Source: Gracilariopsis chorda
Lineage: Eukaryota; Rhodophyta; Florideophyceae; Gracilariales; Gracilariaceae
Length of the DNA: 64,000 nucleotides
Assembly: GCA_003194525.1 (NCBI GenBank)
Contig: NBIV01000223.1
Location: forward strand, 62,001 to 126,000
Direction of reading: 5' to 3'
The notes under the pieces are model-generated. The model worked only from the letters and a program-made list of their open reading frames with translations. It had not been told where the DNA came from and searched no databases. Positions 1 to 9,490 of the stretch are shown here, one piece after another. A program made the translations under genes and the position numbers. The first letter of the stretch is position 1, and each line of letters begins with the position of its first letter.

Positions 1-1
1 G

Positions 2-733
2 GTGACAGCGGTGAAAAAATTGTGTTGTGGTAGCAAGGGCAACAGGCAGGAAGTTTTGTTTTCGGAGCGACTGTCTGCTGGGATTCCTACGCTGTATGAG
101 GTGCTGAAGGGATTTGTTGAACTACCGGAAGGGGTGAGCGAAGACGTTCGGACGCTGAGAAACAAGGGGATGGAGTGCACAAAGCGGCACTTGAGGAACA
201 TGGAGGGGCAGGAAGTGTTTTCGTGTGCGACGTTGCTGGATCCGCGATACAAGGGGCGGTATTTTTCGTGCAAGGAGGTGCTGGAACAGGCGGAAAGGAC
301 GATTATAGAGGCGTGCGAAGAGGAGCGGCGCAAGGGTGAGGCTCAGAAGAACAGCAAGGCGCATATGGATGGTGTGGTGGTGAACGGGTGTGTGGGTCAG
401 TCTAACAGTCTGGAACAGTACATGAGTTCGATTCTTCCGGAGCAACAGCAGCATGAGATGTCGGGAGCGGCTTCGTTGGCGCAGTACGTTGAAGAGGGGA
501 TGGAAATGAACTGGCAGCGTAGTGAGGAGTATTGGGCTCGAAACCAAAGCCGATGGCCGATGTTGGCTCGGGTAGCCGGGCGGTATTGCCTCGGTGGAGG
601 AGTTTGTGCGTCGGAGGAGGTGCGGAGGGAGGTTGAGAGGGAGAGAAATGTGAAGCTGGACGGAGACACGAAAAAGGCGGACTGGTCTGAGAAGTTGGGA
701 ATGGAGTTCCTTCGGAAGAACTACCTGCCGTGA
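2..733 (+). CDS. hAT-family transposase, C-terminal part (cut by window edge)
   Basis: The frame is open from the window edge, so the start is missing and the first GTG is not a real start. The protein resembles the last third of hAT (Ac/Tam3-like) transposases. It has an ATLLDPRYKGRYF block (the family's 'LDPRyK' motif in the RNase H-like fold). This is followed by an acidic linker and a C-terminal region beginning YWARNQSRWPMLARVAGRY and ending FLRKNYLP, which matches the layout of the hAT dimerisation domain. The usual central SVPSERVFS-like stretch is poorly kept here (only ASEEV), so this copy may be diverged or slightly frameshifted. No terminal inverted repeat was found downstream. The enzyme would cut and paste its own element in the nucleus. 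Confidence 0.7.
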   Translation: MTAVKKLCCGSKGNRQEVLFSERLSAGIPTLYEVLKGFVELPEGVSEDVRTLRNKGMECTKRHLRNMEGQEVFSCATLLDPRYKGRYFSCKEVLEQAERTIIEACEEERRKGEAQKNSKAHMDGVVVNGCVGQSNSLEQYMSSILPEQQQHEMSGAASLAQYVEEGMEMNWQRSEEYWARNQSRWPMLARVAGRYCLGGGVCASEEVRREVERERNVKLDGDTKKADWSEKLGMEFLRKNYLP

Positions 734-1992
734 GCAAAAGAGGTTATGAAAGTGGCGGCGGGAGGGGAGAGGTGGGATGTGTATATAATGTTTGTTTTTT
801 TATTGATTATACGGTAGTGGTATCACAAATGTACATGATTATTGTTGTTGATAAGTTTTGTACGAGGCGCTTTTGTGAGGATAAGCTAATATCGTTATGG
901 AAAGAGATCCACGGCAAGAGGTTAAAATTGTTGACGCTGGTATTGTTTGATATATAGATATGGTGTGGTAACGCGGCTGTTGCGGTGAAGGTGCGAAGAG
1001 ACGGGCGCAATAACGTAAAGCGATTACGGTATTATTTTGATTTTTTCTTTGTTGATGTATTATTTTGTGTTTGGGGGGGGGGGGGGGGTGTACCGCGTTG
1101 GTGGGTGATGTATATATCCGTGCGGCCGTACGGAGTGGTGGAGAGCTATTATCGCGAGGTGATGTGTCGTACGATATGACATTGTAGGTGTGAACTAGGT
1201 AATGGTTGGGGGGTAAGCGTCGGTTTGGCGCTTTGGGGGAAGGGAAGGGGAACGAGTGGTTTAGATTATAATTATTGTGTTTTCGCCTTTTTGGGGGCTG
1301 TGTGGTGGGGGGGGGGGTGTGAATGTGTATGTTTGTTGTTTGCTTTTTGTGCGGTACTGCGGTGTAAGCTGGGGGTATTTGGTGGAGTGCGGCGGCGCAA
1401 TGGATGGCTGCGAGCATGTTTGTGCACTTGGAGCGGCTGCGTTCGGCGCGTTGCTTGGGTGGCTGCTGGCAGCGCGCTGCGGAGGAGGAGGAGGAGGTAC
1501 GAACTGGCTGGCTGCTTCATTCATTCGTTTGGCAGAATGCGCGCCGCGTTGCATTTGCGCGCCGCCGCCGCCGCCGCACTGGTGCCGCGCGGCGCGCGTT
1601 GGGGGCGGAAGGGCGTTGCGTTTTGATTGGCGCGTGGCGCGGCGGCGGCGGGCGCGCGAGTGGAAGGGGCGCTGCCGCGCGCGGAAGTGTGAACACGCCA
1701 TATCGACAAGTGTCGCCCGCGCGCTTCCGCGTGAGAAGGGGGGGGTATCGATCATGCGCGCGCCGCGCGATCACAATGACGCGTCGCCACTGGTGCCGTG
1801 CGCCTGGAAGCCGCAGGCGCTCAACTGCGGCCACGACCACGCGCGCGCATGCGCCGCCTCCATGCGCCGCATGCTTTCTAGATCCTAGATCCGATTTCGC
1901 TCGCGTTGACTCTGCTTCCCAGCGCAACCGCCCGTGCGCGTCCATGCTTGAGCGCGGCGCGAAAAAGGCGCGCGCGCGTTTATGTGTAGCGC
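734..1992. other. Intergenic, G-runs and GC-rich low complexity
   Basis: No gene is recognised. The stretch has a run of 16 G at 1073-1088 and 11 G at 1307-1317, then a strongly GC-rich part (about 1430-1990) full of GCG/CGC words. Long open frames there (for example 1404-2327, +) come from composition: they are Arg/Ala-rich and resemble no family. It separates the hAT fragment from the 3' end of the anion channel gene. Confidence 0.6.
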
Positions 1993-3129
1993 TCACACGT
2001 GTTCCAGCTGCGCGCCGCCGCGCTGCCCGTAGTAGCGCTTGTAGTAGCCGTCGAGCGCGGCTGCGTTACGTGGCACGCGCCCGCTCACAAGCGCCCACAC
2101 AGTGCAGCAGAACACCACCACCATGGCCGCGCTGGCGATTACGCCCAGCACCGCAGATAACACGCCCCAGAACAGCCCGCCCTCCCCGCTGTATCGACAT
2201 ATCACCATCCCCGCCGCCGCGCTCAACGGGAATATGTACGCCCACCACGAGATCGCAAACTTGTTTCGCCAAAACGTCGGCAGCAGCCGCACCATTAGCA
2301 GGTACAGAAACAGGTCTAGGTAGCTGAACGCCCGCGCTAATGGCGGCCAGCGCCACTGCGACGGAAAGCCCACCAGCTCGGATCCGTCGCCGTTTGCGCC
2401 TTCGCCCAGCGTGAGAAGCACCGCGGAAAGCGCCGCCTGAGCTGGCGGCGCGATGAACAGAAAGAACGTTGGTTGCGGCCTTTCGCGCGTTTTGTCCAGC
2501 GCGGGCGTTATGTGCTGAAAGTTGGTCATGAACACCAGCAGCCAGAATACACACCCTACAGAGAACATGGCAAACGCCTCTTCGTTTAGGTGCGCAGATG
2601 CCCCAATGTTGGCCACCAGGAAGAACCCAATCGTTTGCATGAACACTAGCGGGTGGATGAACGACGGCGGGTGCGCGCTGAACAACCACTCGCCGTATAG
2701 GTACAGCGTCAGCGCCAGTTGGTAGCACGACAGTACATAAAACGATACCTTAAACTGCGCCACTGTCCGCACCCAGGGGGGCGTCGTCAGCATCAACAGC
2801 GCCCCGATCATCACCGGCATGTAGAAGAAATTCACCAGACGCGGGTGTCGAAAGTCTTCCACGTACGCCGACGGGTATAACACGGCACGTATTGCGAAGA
2901 TGATCAGCGCCACACACAGTAGCACGCAAGATATAATGTACAGAATGAACCAGATTGTTGCGGGAAGCGCCACCATGTTGAAATGAGTACATGCCGTCTG
3001 CCACATGGATGTGAACGCGAAGAAAGCAAGGCAGATTGAATTGTGCGAAATATCGAACTGCACTATCCACCTTCGCCATGCAGGAATAGCGAGGTACTCC
3101 GCACTGTCACGTATCGGAGGCTCGACCAT
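1993..3129 (-). CDS. SLAC1/TehA-type anion channel or dicarboxylate transporter
   Basis: This is a polytopic membrane protein of 378 residues, with about ten hydrophobic segments and short loops. That fits the tellurite-resistance/dicarboxylate transporter (TDT) superfamily, which includes plant guard-cell SLAC1 anion channels, bacterial TehA and yeast malate permease Mae1. Supporting blocks are FFLFIAPPAQAAL (family pattern of aromatics followed by PP or AP and small residues, lining the pore), ISWWAYIFPLSAAAG (family 'WWxYxFP' motif) and the final cytosolic tail RYYGQRGG. The start is taken at the first ATG (3127-3129); the frame is open 33 bases further up but with no other ATG. Role: passive anion or malate flux across plasma membrane or an organelle membrane; the ion cannot be told from sequence. 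It is intronless. Confidence 0.75.
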   Translation of the reverse strand: MVEPPIRDSAEYLAIPAWRRWIVQFDISHNSICLAFFAFTSMWQTACTHFNMVALPATIWFILYIISCVLLCVALIIFAIRAVLYPSAYVEDFRHPRLVNFFYMPVMIGALLMLTTPPWVRTVAQFKVSFYVLSCYQLALTLYLYGEWLFSAHPPSFIHPLVFMQTIGFFLVANIGASAHLNEEAFAMFSVGCVFWLLVFMTNFQHITPALDKTRERPQPTFFLFIAPPAQAALSAVLLTLGEGANGDGSELVGFPSQWRWPPLARAFSYLDLFLYLLMVRLLPTFWRNKFAISWWAYIFPLSAAAGMVICRYSGEGGLFWGVLSAVLGVIASAAMVVVFCCTVWALVSGRVPRNAAALDGYYKRYYGQRGGAQLEHV

Positions 3130-4554
3130 GGACGCTGTGCACTGACTGGCAGCACTCAACACAGATATCGCTACACTTTGACACCTTCACCGATATGTTA
3201 CATAAATGTACATGCACAGCGCACCTCTTGGCACCTTTGTACTGTTCGCAACTCGACGAGAGCACTTGGAGTGTGAGACGACTGCTTTTTGAGTACGGTT
3301 GCGTCGTATCGCTCTTTGCAACAGCGGACGACCTTTTAACAGTACTCTCTAAATGGTACAACCGTAGCTGGCGGTGGAGGAATCAGCAACATCAAAAGTG
3401 ATACTGTATGCTGTGGTACTTTTGCTACAACGCAGGGTAAGCTATCACAACAGTTGCCGTTAGCAGAAACCCCTTTCAATAATTATCTGTCCATGAGTTT
3501 GGTGTTACAAAGTACTGTTGTTACAGTATTCTGTAGCCGCAAGGTCATATCTACAAAGACATTCGCGCGACAATAGTTGCCGAATTGGCACGCCACGCTT
3601 CTGGAAAGGGTCTTGCGGGTCAACCTGATAGGATTGAAATGTAAAAATGGTGCAACGCAGCCACCCTCAGAGGAGGTTGCGAATCGCCTACCTACACGAA
3701 GTGCACGGGCAACTGTCGAACGTGCCTTCGCCACGTGCTGTAAGTTTTGTGGCTTGCGTAGAAAAGCATGTACCTCTACCGAGCGCCGTCGAAACTTGGC
3801 TCGCCCTCCATAAGGGTTAGCACGCAAACAAAGCCTATCAAGTCTACAAACCTGTGCTGTATTTGGCAATGATGAAATAACAATCTCAGCAAAGATAATA
3901 CAGGAGTTACCCGAGGCAAAAGCGCCCGTTACAATGTACCAACTGGTAACTTAAGTTAGATTAAAAGGGTCAAGCGCGTAGATACTGTATCTAGACGGGT
4001 AACAAGGTTACGCTTTGCTTTGAGCAGGTTTAACTGTATAAACGCAGACAGCCGTTGGAAGTGGTAAATGGTAGGAGCAAAGAGGGAACGGTGGCACCGT
4101 TCTCGTTGACGTGCTCTGTTTGTAGCGCTTGCTTCCATTGGACGTATGCCGAAGTGATGGCGTTCCGCCACCCACAACGCAGTGCGCCAATCACAAGGCG
4201 AGATTCCACGTCTCTTTGTGCATGTGCGAGATGCAAACGCGCCCCCCGTTGCAGCAACACGCTGCGGCCCGCACAACAGAACACACAAGTGCAGCACATC
4301 ATCATCATCCGTCCCACATCTCTCAGTAACTTGAGAGTATACCATGGTAGCATGTATTTGTTATGGGCCAATAAGGCTATTACATGTGCTACTAATTGCT
4401 GTCCAGCTGTATCACTTTTGTCTCGGACCGACAACTTCTGACCAGCCGCTGCGTCTGTGGCCATGCGCTTGCTGCGTCGATTTGCAGTCGCTCGTTACAT
4501 CTTCGTCTCCAGCCGCCGTCTCTCCGCCCGATCCGACTTTAAGCGCTTCTCATC
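3130..4554. other. Intergenic between divergent genes
   Basis: This 1.4 kb separates the anion channel (-) from the small membrane protein gene (+), so it should hold both promoters. Open frames here (for example 3483-3869 -, 4030-4464 -) resemble nothing I know. No RNA gene was recognised. Confidence 0.5.
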
Positions 4555-5164
4555 ATGGCTACGATGGTATGTTTCGCGCCTCCTACCTTTGCAAGTGCGC
4601 GTGCGCCTGAAATGAAGCGGTAGCGAACATCACAAGTGACACTGTCGCGATTCGCCACATCTGTCTTCTGCAACTAGTCAAGCTTTCTAACTCGTCGTAT
4701 CACCACTCGACCGTGTTCGCGTTTCGCACCTAATACCGATGCATAGTTGCAAGCTTCCGCCAGGCAACTATCCCGCGTCGGTACTCGCGCATTCCGAGCC
4801 ACCCCGGCCGCTCAGGGCGTACGTGCATCCCCTCCTAATCTCCCCATGCCGCATACTCCGCGCGGGACCACGCTCTAATCTAACATGAATCACGCGTAAC
4901 ATGCTGGCAGGCGGGCGGCTATGACTACCTTCATGCGCCGTATATGTATCAACTCAGATTCAAGCCGGCGCCCAAGTTCCTCACCGCCGTGCTCATTGGT
5001 AAGTTTTGAGCAGTTGATGCCCTGTTGTATACGAGCGCTCTTGAATTCATGTGCTGACCCCGTTGTTGCGGTCTGGGCATTGTACAGGAGGCGGTGTGGC
5101 TACTGGCGCGGGTATCCCCCTGTTCGCCGTGTGGTTTGGCCAGAAGAAGGCCGGTATCATTTGA
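4555..5164 (+). CDS. Small single-pass membrane protein, three exons (cytochrome c oxidase small-subunit-like)
   Basis: The gene is built from exons 4555-4566, 4911-4998 and 5088-5164. Intron 1 (344 bp) starts GTATGT, has CTAAC about 30 bases before its end and closes with CAG. Intron 2 (89 bp) starts GTAAGT and closes with ACAG. Joining keeps one frame and gives 58 residues starting MATMAGGYDY and ending GQKKAGII. The N-terminal half is hydrophilic (YMYQLRFKPAPKF). Then comes one transmembrane helix containing GGGVATGAGIPLF and a basic tail. This size and layout, with a helix that ends in a G-x-PLF/PFF-type turn, recall the small nuclear-encoded subunits of mitochondrial complex IV (COX7C/COX8 type). 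That identity is inference from shape, not from a firm signature. Two well-formed introns in so small a gene make chance unlikely. Confidence 0.7.
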
Positions 5165-5416
5165 TTCCATGCTTGTCATGGCACTCGAGGATTTGAGCTA
5201 TATCGCAGCGGTTACGAACACGCTTGGTGCCATCTCTCAGTAAATGTTACGCATGTCGGTCGAAGTGTTTCATCCAGAATGTAGGTGTACCGTCGTTGCG
5301 TCGTCTTCCGCTGCAACTCCTCTTACACCATCACGACATCGCCGCTTCTGCAGTTTCTGCGTAGAAACTAGGCTATACAGGCAGTACAAACCGCAACTCA
5401 GCTGTAGGTAGTCTAT

Positions 5417-5872
5417 TTAATAGCTTGCACCCGCTTCATCCTTTAACACGCTTTGCCATTGCTCCTGGCGTAGTAAGGCTTGTTCCACTTCTGCTGCAAT
5501 GTCCAAACGGAAGTGCTTGGCACGATGTAAACGCTCCTCGCGAGTGACGCCAGAACATGGGCCGTATGTGGTGTCTTGATCAAAGCGTTTTAGGACTCTC
5601 TGATGACGTTGTTGACAACTTTGCTTCTGTATGCGTGCCTGGTTGATTTCGAGTGGAGTCGCAGGGATGCATTTGCACGCGCTGGCATTGCGAAACGTTT
5701 CGCTCGCAACGGCGTTTGCATTCAGTGCATTTTGCATGTGCTCATTCGCTTCAAGTAGCACCTGCTCCTTCTGCACGTGCTCACGCAGTTCATGGTGTGA
5801 TGCGTCCGGGCTGTGAGTGAGGCTCGTGCGGGTGTCCAAGCTGGACTCAACGTGCGAGGGATTATAATCCAT
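5417..5872 (-). CDS. POLD4: DNA polymerase delta subunit 4 (p12/Cdm1)
   Basis: The C-terminal half carries the diagnostic p12 block FDQDTTYGPCSGVTREERL (about residues 97-115), then RAKHF and a helix with EVEQALL. In the family this segment (YGPC-x-G-x-x-R) binds the catalytic subunit and PCNA. The protein is the smallest subunit of replicative DNA polymerase delta and stabilises the holoenzyme in the nucleus. The 151-residue length is longer than the human protein (about 107) because of an N-terminal extension rich in Glu, His and Asn without a clear domain. The start is uncertain: I use the first in-frame ATG (5870-5872). An acceptor-like site with upstream CTAAT lies just ahead (about 5894-5915), so a short 5' exon, perhaps holding the usual N-terminal PCNA-interacting motif, is possible. 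Confidence 0.85.
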   Translation of the reverse strand: MDYNPSHVESSLDTRTSLTHSPDASHHELREHVQKEQVLLEANEHMQNALNANAVASETFRNASACKCIPATPLEINQARIQKQSCQQRHQRVLKRFDQDTTYGPCSGVTREERLHRAKHFRLDIAAEVEQALLRQEQWQSVLKDEAGASY

Positions 5873-6089
5873 TTGGAGCACAGCGTTCGGATGCAGACTG
5901 TATGATTAGGGATATCATCAAGAGCTGGATTGAAGAACGTGTCGGTATCCAGCGGAAGCGCAGGCAATATGTGTTTTGTGGAACTGAGAACAGCGGGGCA
6001 TGGAAACATTTCCGGCCTACATGACATCGAATCGAAAACGTTTATTGCAACCAAACGAAACGTTTTGGCTTTTGCCAAGGGTAACTGTT

Positions 6090-6118
6090 GGAGGGTTAGC
6101 AGTTAGCGCTAACCCTCC
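6090..6118. repeat. 11 bp perfect inverted repeat (hairpin)
   Basis: Arms GGAGGGTTAGC (6090-6100) and GCTAACCCTCC (6108-6118) are exact inverses with a 7-base loop. The loop side also contains the palindrome TTAGCGCTAA (6103-6112), so two alternative foldings exist. It lies upstream of POLD4 and could be a terminator-like or protein-binding structure; its function is unknown. Confidence 0.6.
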
Positions 6119-6528
6119 CTCCACAAGAGCACTGCTGTGATTGCCTTTCCTCAAGACGTGTCCGGGAACAGCGAGCAACTCAAGCAATAGCCGTGAGTTC
6201 GCTACGAGAGAAACCCCGAGCCTGAGCGGATGGATAGGATAAAACTCGGAGTGCAGCCTTCCGTTGGCATATGCTTTGAAAGCGTGCAACTGCACTCTCC
6301 AGACGTGAATCTGACTCTGCTACAAGTGCGCAGCCAGGAAAACACATGTCCTGTCGATAACCCTTACCTCTTGTCATTGAGCACAATGCTCAGTTGACGA
6401 CATGCCTTACCGTTTACGAAAAGGGCGATACCAAGCGTAAGGCTAACTCTTCACCCCTTGCGTACTTTTTTTTTTTGTTGAGCCCGACGATTTGTCGCGC
6501 GTGTCCGCAGGACTCCTGCACTGTCTTG

Positions 6529-6561
6529 AAGACACCTGCCAGGACTCCTGGCAGGTGTCTT
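6529..6561. repeat. 33 bp near-continuous palindrome
   Basis: The 16-base arms AAGACACCTGCCAGGA (6529-6544) and TCCTGGCAGGTGTCTT (6546-6561) are perfect inverses around a single C. The word CAGGACTCCTG also occurs a little upstream (6509-6519), so part of the palindrome is duplicated. No neighbouring gene explains it. Confidence 0.8.
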
Positions 6562-7574
6562 GAGCAGGTGACCAAAAGCTCTACAAAGGGACAGGGTTAC
6601 CGACGGTTGCCTTCCCCTGGTAGCCCCATGACGCACACTTCCGCTCACATGAAAACTCTTGAAACCTGCATTTGCAAACTGCGCACAGAGAACGAACTTT
6701 CACTCCGTAATGTTACGCGTTTCGTAGCGTTTCGTACAATGAGAACAACTACTATCTAGCTAGGCGCCAACCTATAAGATACATTGGCACGATGTGGTGA
6801 GCGCTGCGAAGCTGGCACTGTCCATCATGACAGACAGCCAAACTGCAATGCTTGATGAGCCCACACGCTGGCCGACCATCGGTAGAGAGGCAGAAAAGCG
6901 CTCATATACAACCACTTTGGCATCGTTTATGTCCGTATAGCACTTCAAGCGTAATTCTGTTTCGTGTGGTTGTGGCCAAGTATGGCCTTGTAACCACACC
7001 GGATGGTATCCGCTCCGCAACAACGGTGCCCATGTTCAAGGCAGCTTCTCCGTAACTAAAAAGATACACTCGTTCCTGTTCCTCCACGTGAAGATTCAAC
7101 TGCAGACGTTTTTGTTCTTTCAAGTGTCAAGTACTTTGGCTGTTGGTGTTCTTCTTCTATCACGTGCTGGAGACAGCGAAAGTGATACGCTTCTCAACAG
7201 CGTAGAAAAGGCGAAATTCCACTCACACAGAGTACTCTGACAACTTCGCGGACCACACCACCACAAGTGTACGTGCGTTTGGCACAACTTTGGACGTCAA
7301 CAAGCCAAGCGTTTCTGCTCTAAAATCCGCATCATTCGTTTAGCATTCCATTGGTGTTCCGAGTTTCTCCATTGACAACCACTCCGAAACTGTGCCAGAG
7401 TGATTTGTTAGAACGTTTCTTCCACAAGAACGACACTGGACGGCCCCCAACTTCATCTCACTGTATACCAGCGAGGTCTTCATCAAGGGCACAATTCCTT
7501 GCACCCAACTGTTATCTTTCCAAAGGATATCACTCTGGGCGACTGCAGCTTCCAGCACCGATGTGAGCCATGTA

Positions 7575-9125
7575 CTAGCTTTGCTTACGCTGTCCCTGAA
7601 AGCTCACACTTTCTAAACGAAGCGTTTCTTTCCACATGTGAGCTTGGCTGAGAATCTCATCCACGTCACTGATATTCCATCCTTCCGTTGGTAGGCGTTG
7701 AAGAAGAAGAATGGCTTCTTCGAAATCCATATTTTGAAGCTGTTCGCTGAAACGAACTATCAACGCCGCACATAGATAGACATGTAGATCTGAAATGCCA
7801 TCCTCTTCACCCAAAAGCGCGTCCCAAACACGAATAACAAGTTGAAACGGAAGTTCACGCATAAGCAGGCAGTTCAGCCATCTGTACGCAAACTGCAAAA
7901 ACTCTACCCCGATATCTAACAGATACGCTGCTAGGGCGGGGTCAACTTTCCGCACAATTTGCTCCAGACGTGATATCCGTCTCAATATCCCCGGCTGATC
8001 TGAGATGAAGTTATCTTCAACTAAGGAGACTATACGCGTAAATGCCCAAAATGCATCTGCTTCTGCATCTTCAAGATGCTCGGTGCCGATACAATCGTGT
8101 ACGCTGTGCATCATTAGAAAGTCTTCAATGCTTATCTCTCTTGTGACTACCATTTGATCGTTGACAAAAACCACTACTAACGGCGTCAATATCTCGTTCA
8201 TGCCTTGCATATAGCTTTTCCCAGGGTTCAAGATGCTATAGAGAAAAAGAATTCGCCGCATAATGTTTCTTATTTCAGCTACGTGGAAGATGGGAGTATC
8301 AGGATGAGTCCTCGGCAAATCAAGTTCTATCTGACGAAGAATCTTGGTCCATGTACGTGAGCGTTTCGCCCATCCCTCCGCATCGTTAGAATCTAACGAA
8401 GATATGTTCACAGGCCCTTGATCCGGGGTGGCAAGTAATTCGTCCCGAAGATGCACTCCACTGCTGTTCTCTTCAGCTTGGTTTTGTGCGCTCCAATGCG
8501 GAGTAAAATCGCTCAAGAGCTTCATGTGCTCTCGATACTCTGTTCGCCGTGCTTTCAAAGCTGATGTCCGAATCTCATAGTCAAGCGGCTCGATGTCTAA
8601 GAGCATCCGCCACACCTGGGCCCTATTTTTCGAACAGCATCCGTTCCAAACAGTTCGCCTTAGTATGTCACGATTTGGGTACTCGTCGAGGAGCAGCAGG
8701 TCCATTTTCAGGGCTTGAGACGTAACATTTGGTATTCTAGAACGTAATAATTTCCGGGGAGTCTTCAAAGTAGTATGTCCGTTGTTTGGAGAGTTATTGA
8801 ATACTGCTGATTCCGGTGCACCATTCTCGGTGAGATAAAGCTGCTTCACTCCACGTACTTCTGTTTTCTCATCGGATTCTGAAGCTCTTCTCTTTGGAAA
8901 AAGGTGTTCTCGAGCGGGGCTTACAATGTAGTTGGCCCAAAAAGCACTGAAAAAGTTGGGGGCAAACTTTTGAGGTTTTGTTTCAGAAGAGCATCTCTCA
9001 ACATTAGTGCTAGGTATGGGTTTTAAACTCATATGCTCTCTGGCATTCCCGATCGCTCTTCCATGTAGCTGCTTGGGCAGTGGGTCGTAGATAAGTTCAG
9101 CATCCACATAGCCTGTTGTGGTCAT
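7575..9125 (-). CDS. TBC-domain Rab GTPase-activating protein, Gyp1/TBC1D22 type
   Basis: The protein has 516 residues. The TBC domain spans about residues 155-490 after a Ser/Pro-rich, probably disordered N-terminus. Both catalytic fingers are present: the arginine finger in IELDLPR (I266, D269, R272) and the glutamine finger in YMQG (Q307). Later blocks QFAYRWLNCLLMRELPF and RVWDALLGEEDG closely follow the Gyp1/TBC1D22 subgroup rather than other TBC classes. Role: it speeds GTP hydrolysis on Golgi Rab proteins (Ypt1/Rab1 or Rab33 in relatives), limiting vesicle traffic. The gene is intronless, with ATG at 9123-9125. A GTAAGC donor-like word lies just before the stop, but the end fits the family length, so I keep the simple model. 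Confidence 0.95.
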   Translation of the reverse strand: MTTTGYVDAELIYDPLPKQLHGRAIGNAREHMSLKPIPSTNVERCSSETKPQKFAPNFFSAFWANYIVSPAREHLFPKRRASESDEKTEVRGVKQLYLTENGAPESAVFNNSPNNGHTTLKTPRKLLRSRIPNVTSQALKMDLLLLDEYPNRDILRRTVWNGCCSKNRAQVWRMLLDIEPLDYEIRTSALKARRTEYREHMKLLSDFTPHWSAQNQAEENSSGVHLRDELLATPDQGPVNISSLDSNDAEGWAKRSRTWTKILRQIELDLPRTHPDTPIFHVAEIRNIMRRILFLYSILNPGKSYMQGMNEILTPLVVVFVNDQMVVTREISIEDFLMMHSVHDCIGTEHLEDAEADAFWAFTRIVSLVEDNFISDQPGILRRISRLEQIVRKVDPALAAYLLDIGVEFLQFAYRWLNCLLMRELPFQLVIRVWDALLGEEDGISDLHVYLCAALIVRFSEQLQNMDFEEAILLLQRLPTEGWNISDVDEILSQAHMWKETLRLESVSFQGQRKQS

Positions 9126-9490
9126 TTAAAGTGCTGAAGATAGCGTGGCCATATCCCGATAACAAGTTGCGTTAGATTGTTGAACTTTTGAAAGCTGTCC
9201 AGAAACAAAGCTAAAGAGGCCGCGTCGCCCGCAACCCCTATCCAGCACCATAGCCTCTTCGCTTGTGTGCTTCATGTGGAATAACAGATCGCGAGAGAAG
9301 AAAACAGTTCAGAAATATAAATGCACAAGCGTTTGAAACATGGCGAATCCAAAATGAGTTGCAAGAGCGAAATTGAACTTATGCTTGAGCATAGTCCTTC
9401 GGCAATAGGCGGACGAGAGCACCTGAAACGGAACCAGGCACAAGGGGACGCAGCACTGTAATTGCTCTGAAGACAAATGCACAAGAGTAC
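9126..9490. other. Spacer between two same-strand genes
   Basis: About 365 bp lie between the Nudix gene's stop and the TBC gene's ATG, both on the minus strand. It should contain the Nudix 3' end signal and the TBC promoter. No motif stands out. Confidence 0.4.

Larger units (their letters stand above)
5873..7574. other. Intergenic, two inverted repeats, no firm gene
   Basis: No gene can be supported. The stretch holds the inverted repeats at 6090-6118 and 6529-6561, listed separately. On the minus strand, open pieces at 7340-7557, 6902-7123 and 6772-7023 look slightly gene-like. The first contains a GAVQCRSCGRNVL zinc-ribbon-like motif just beyond the TBC gene's stop. They do not join into one clear protein. 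Confidence 0.4.

Noticed and set aside
1404..2327. 307-codon plus-strand frame
   Set aside because: It is made of Arg/Ala-rich low-complexity sequence caused by GC-rich DNA and overlaps the anion channel gene antisense.
7528..7580. 46 bp intron joining the TBC gene to downstream sequence
   Set aside because: The TBC protein already ends at family length; the intron would be unusually short.
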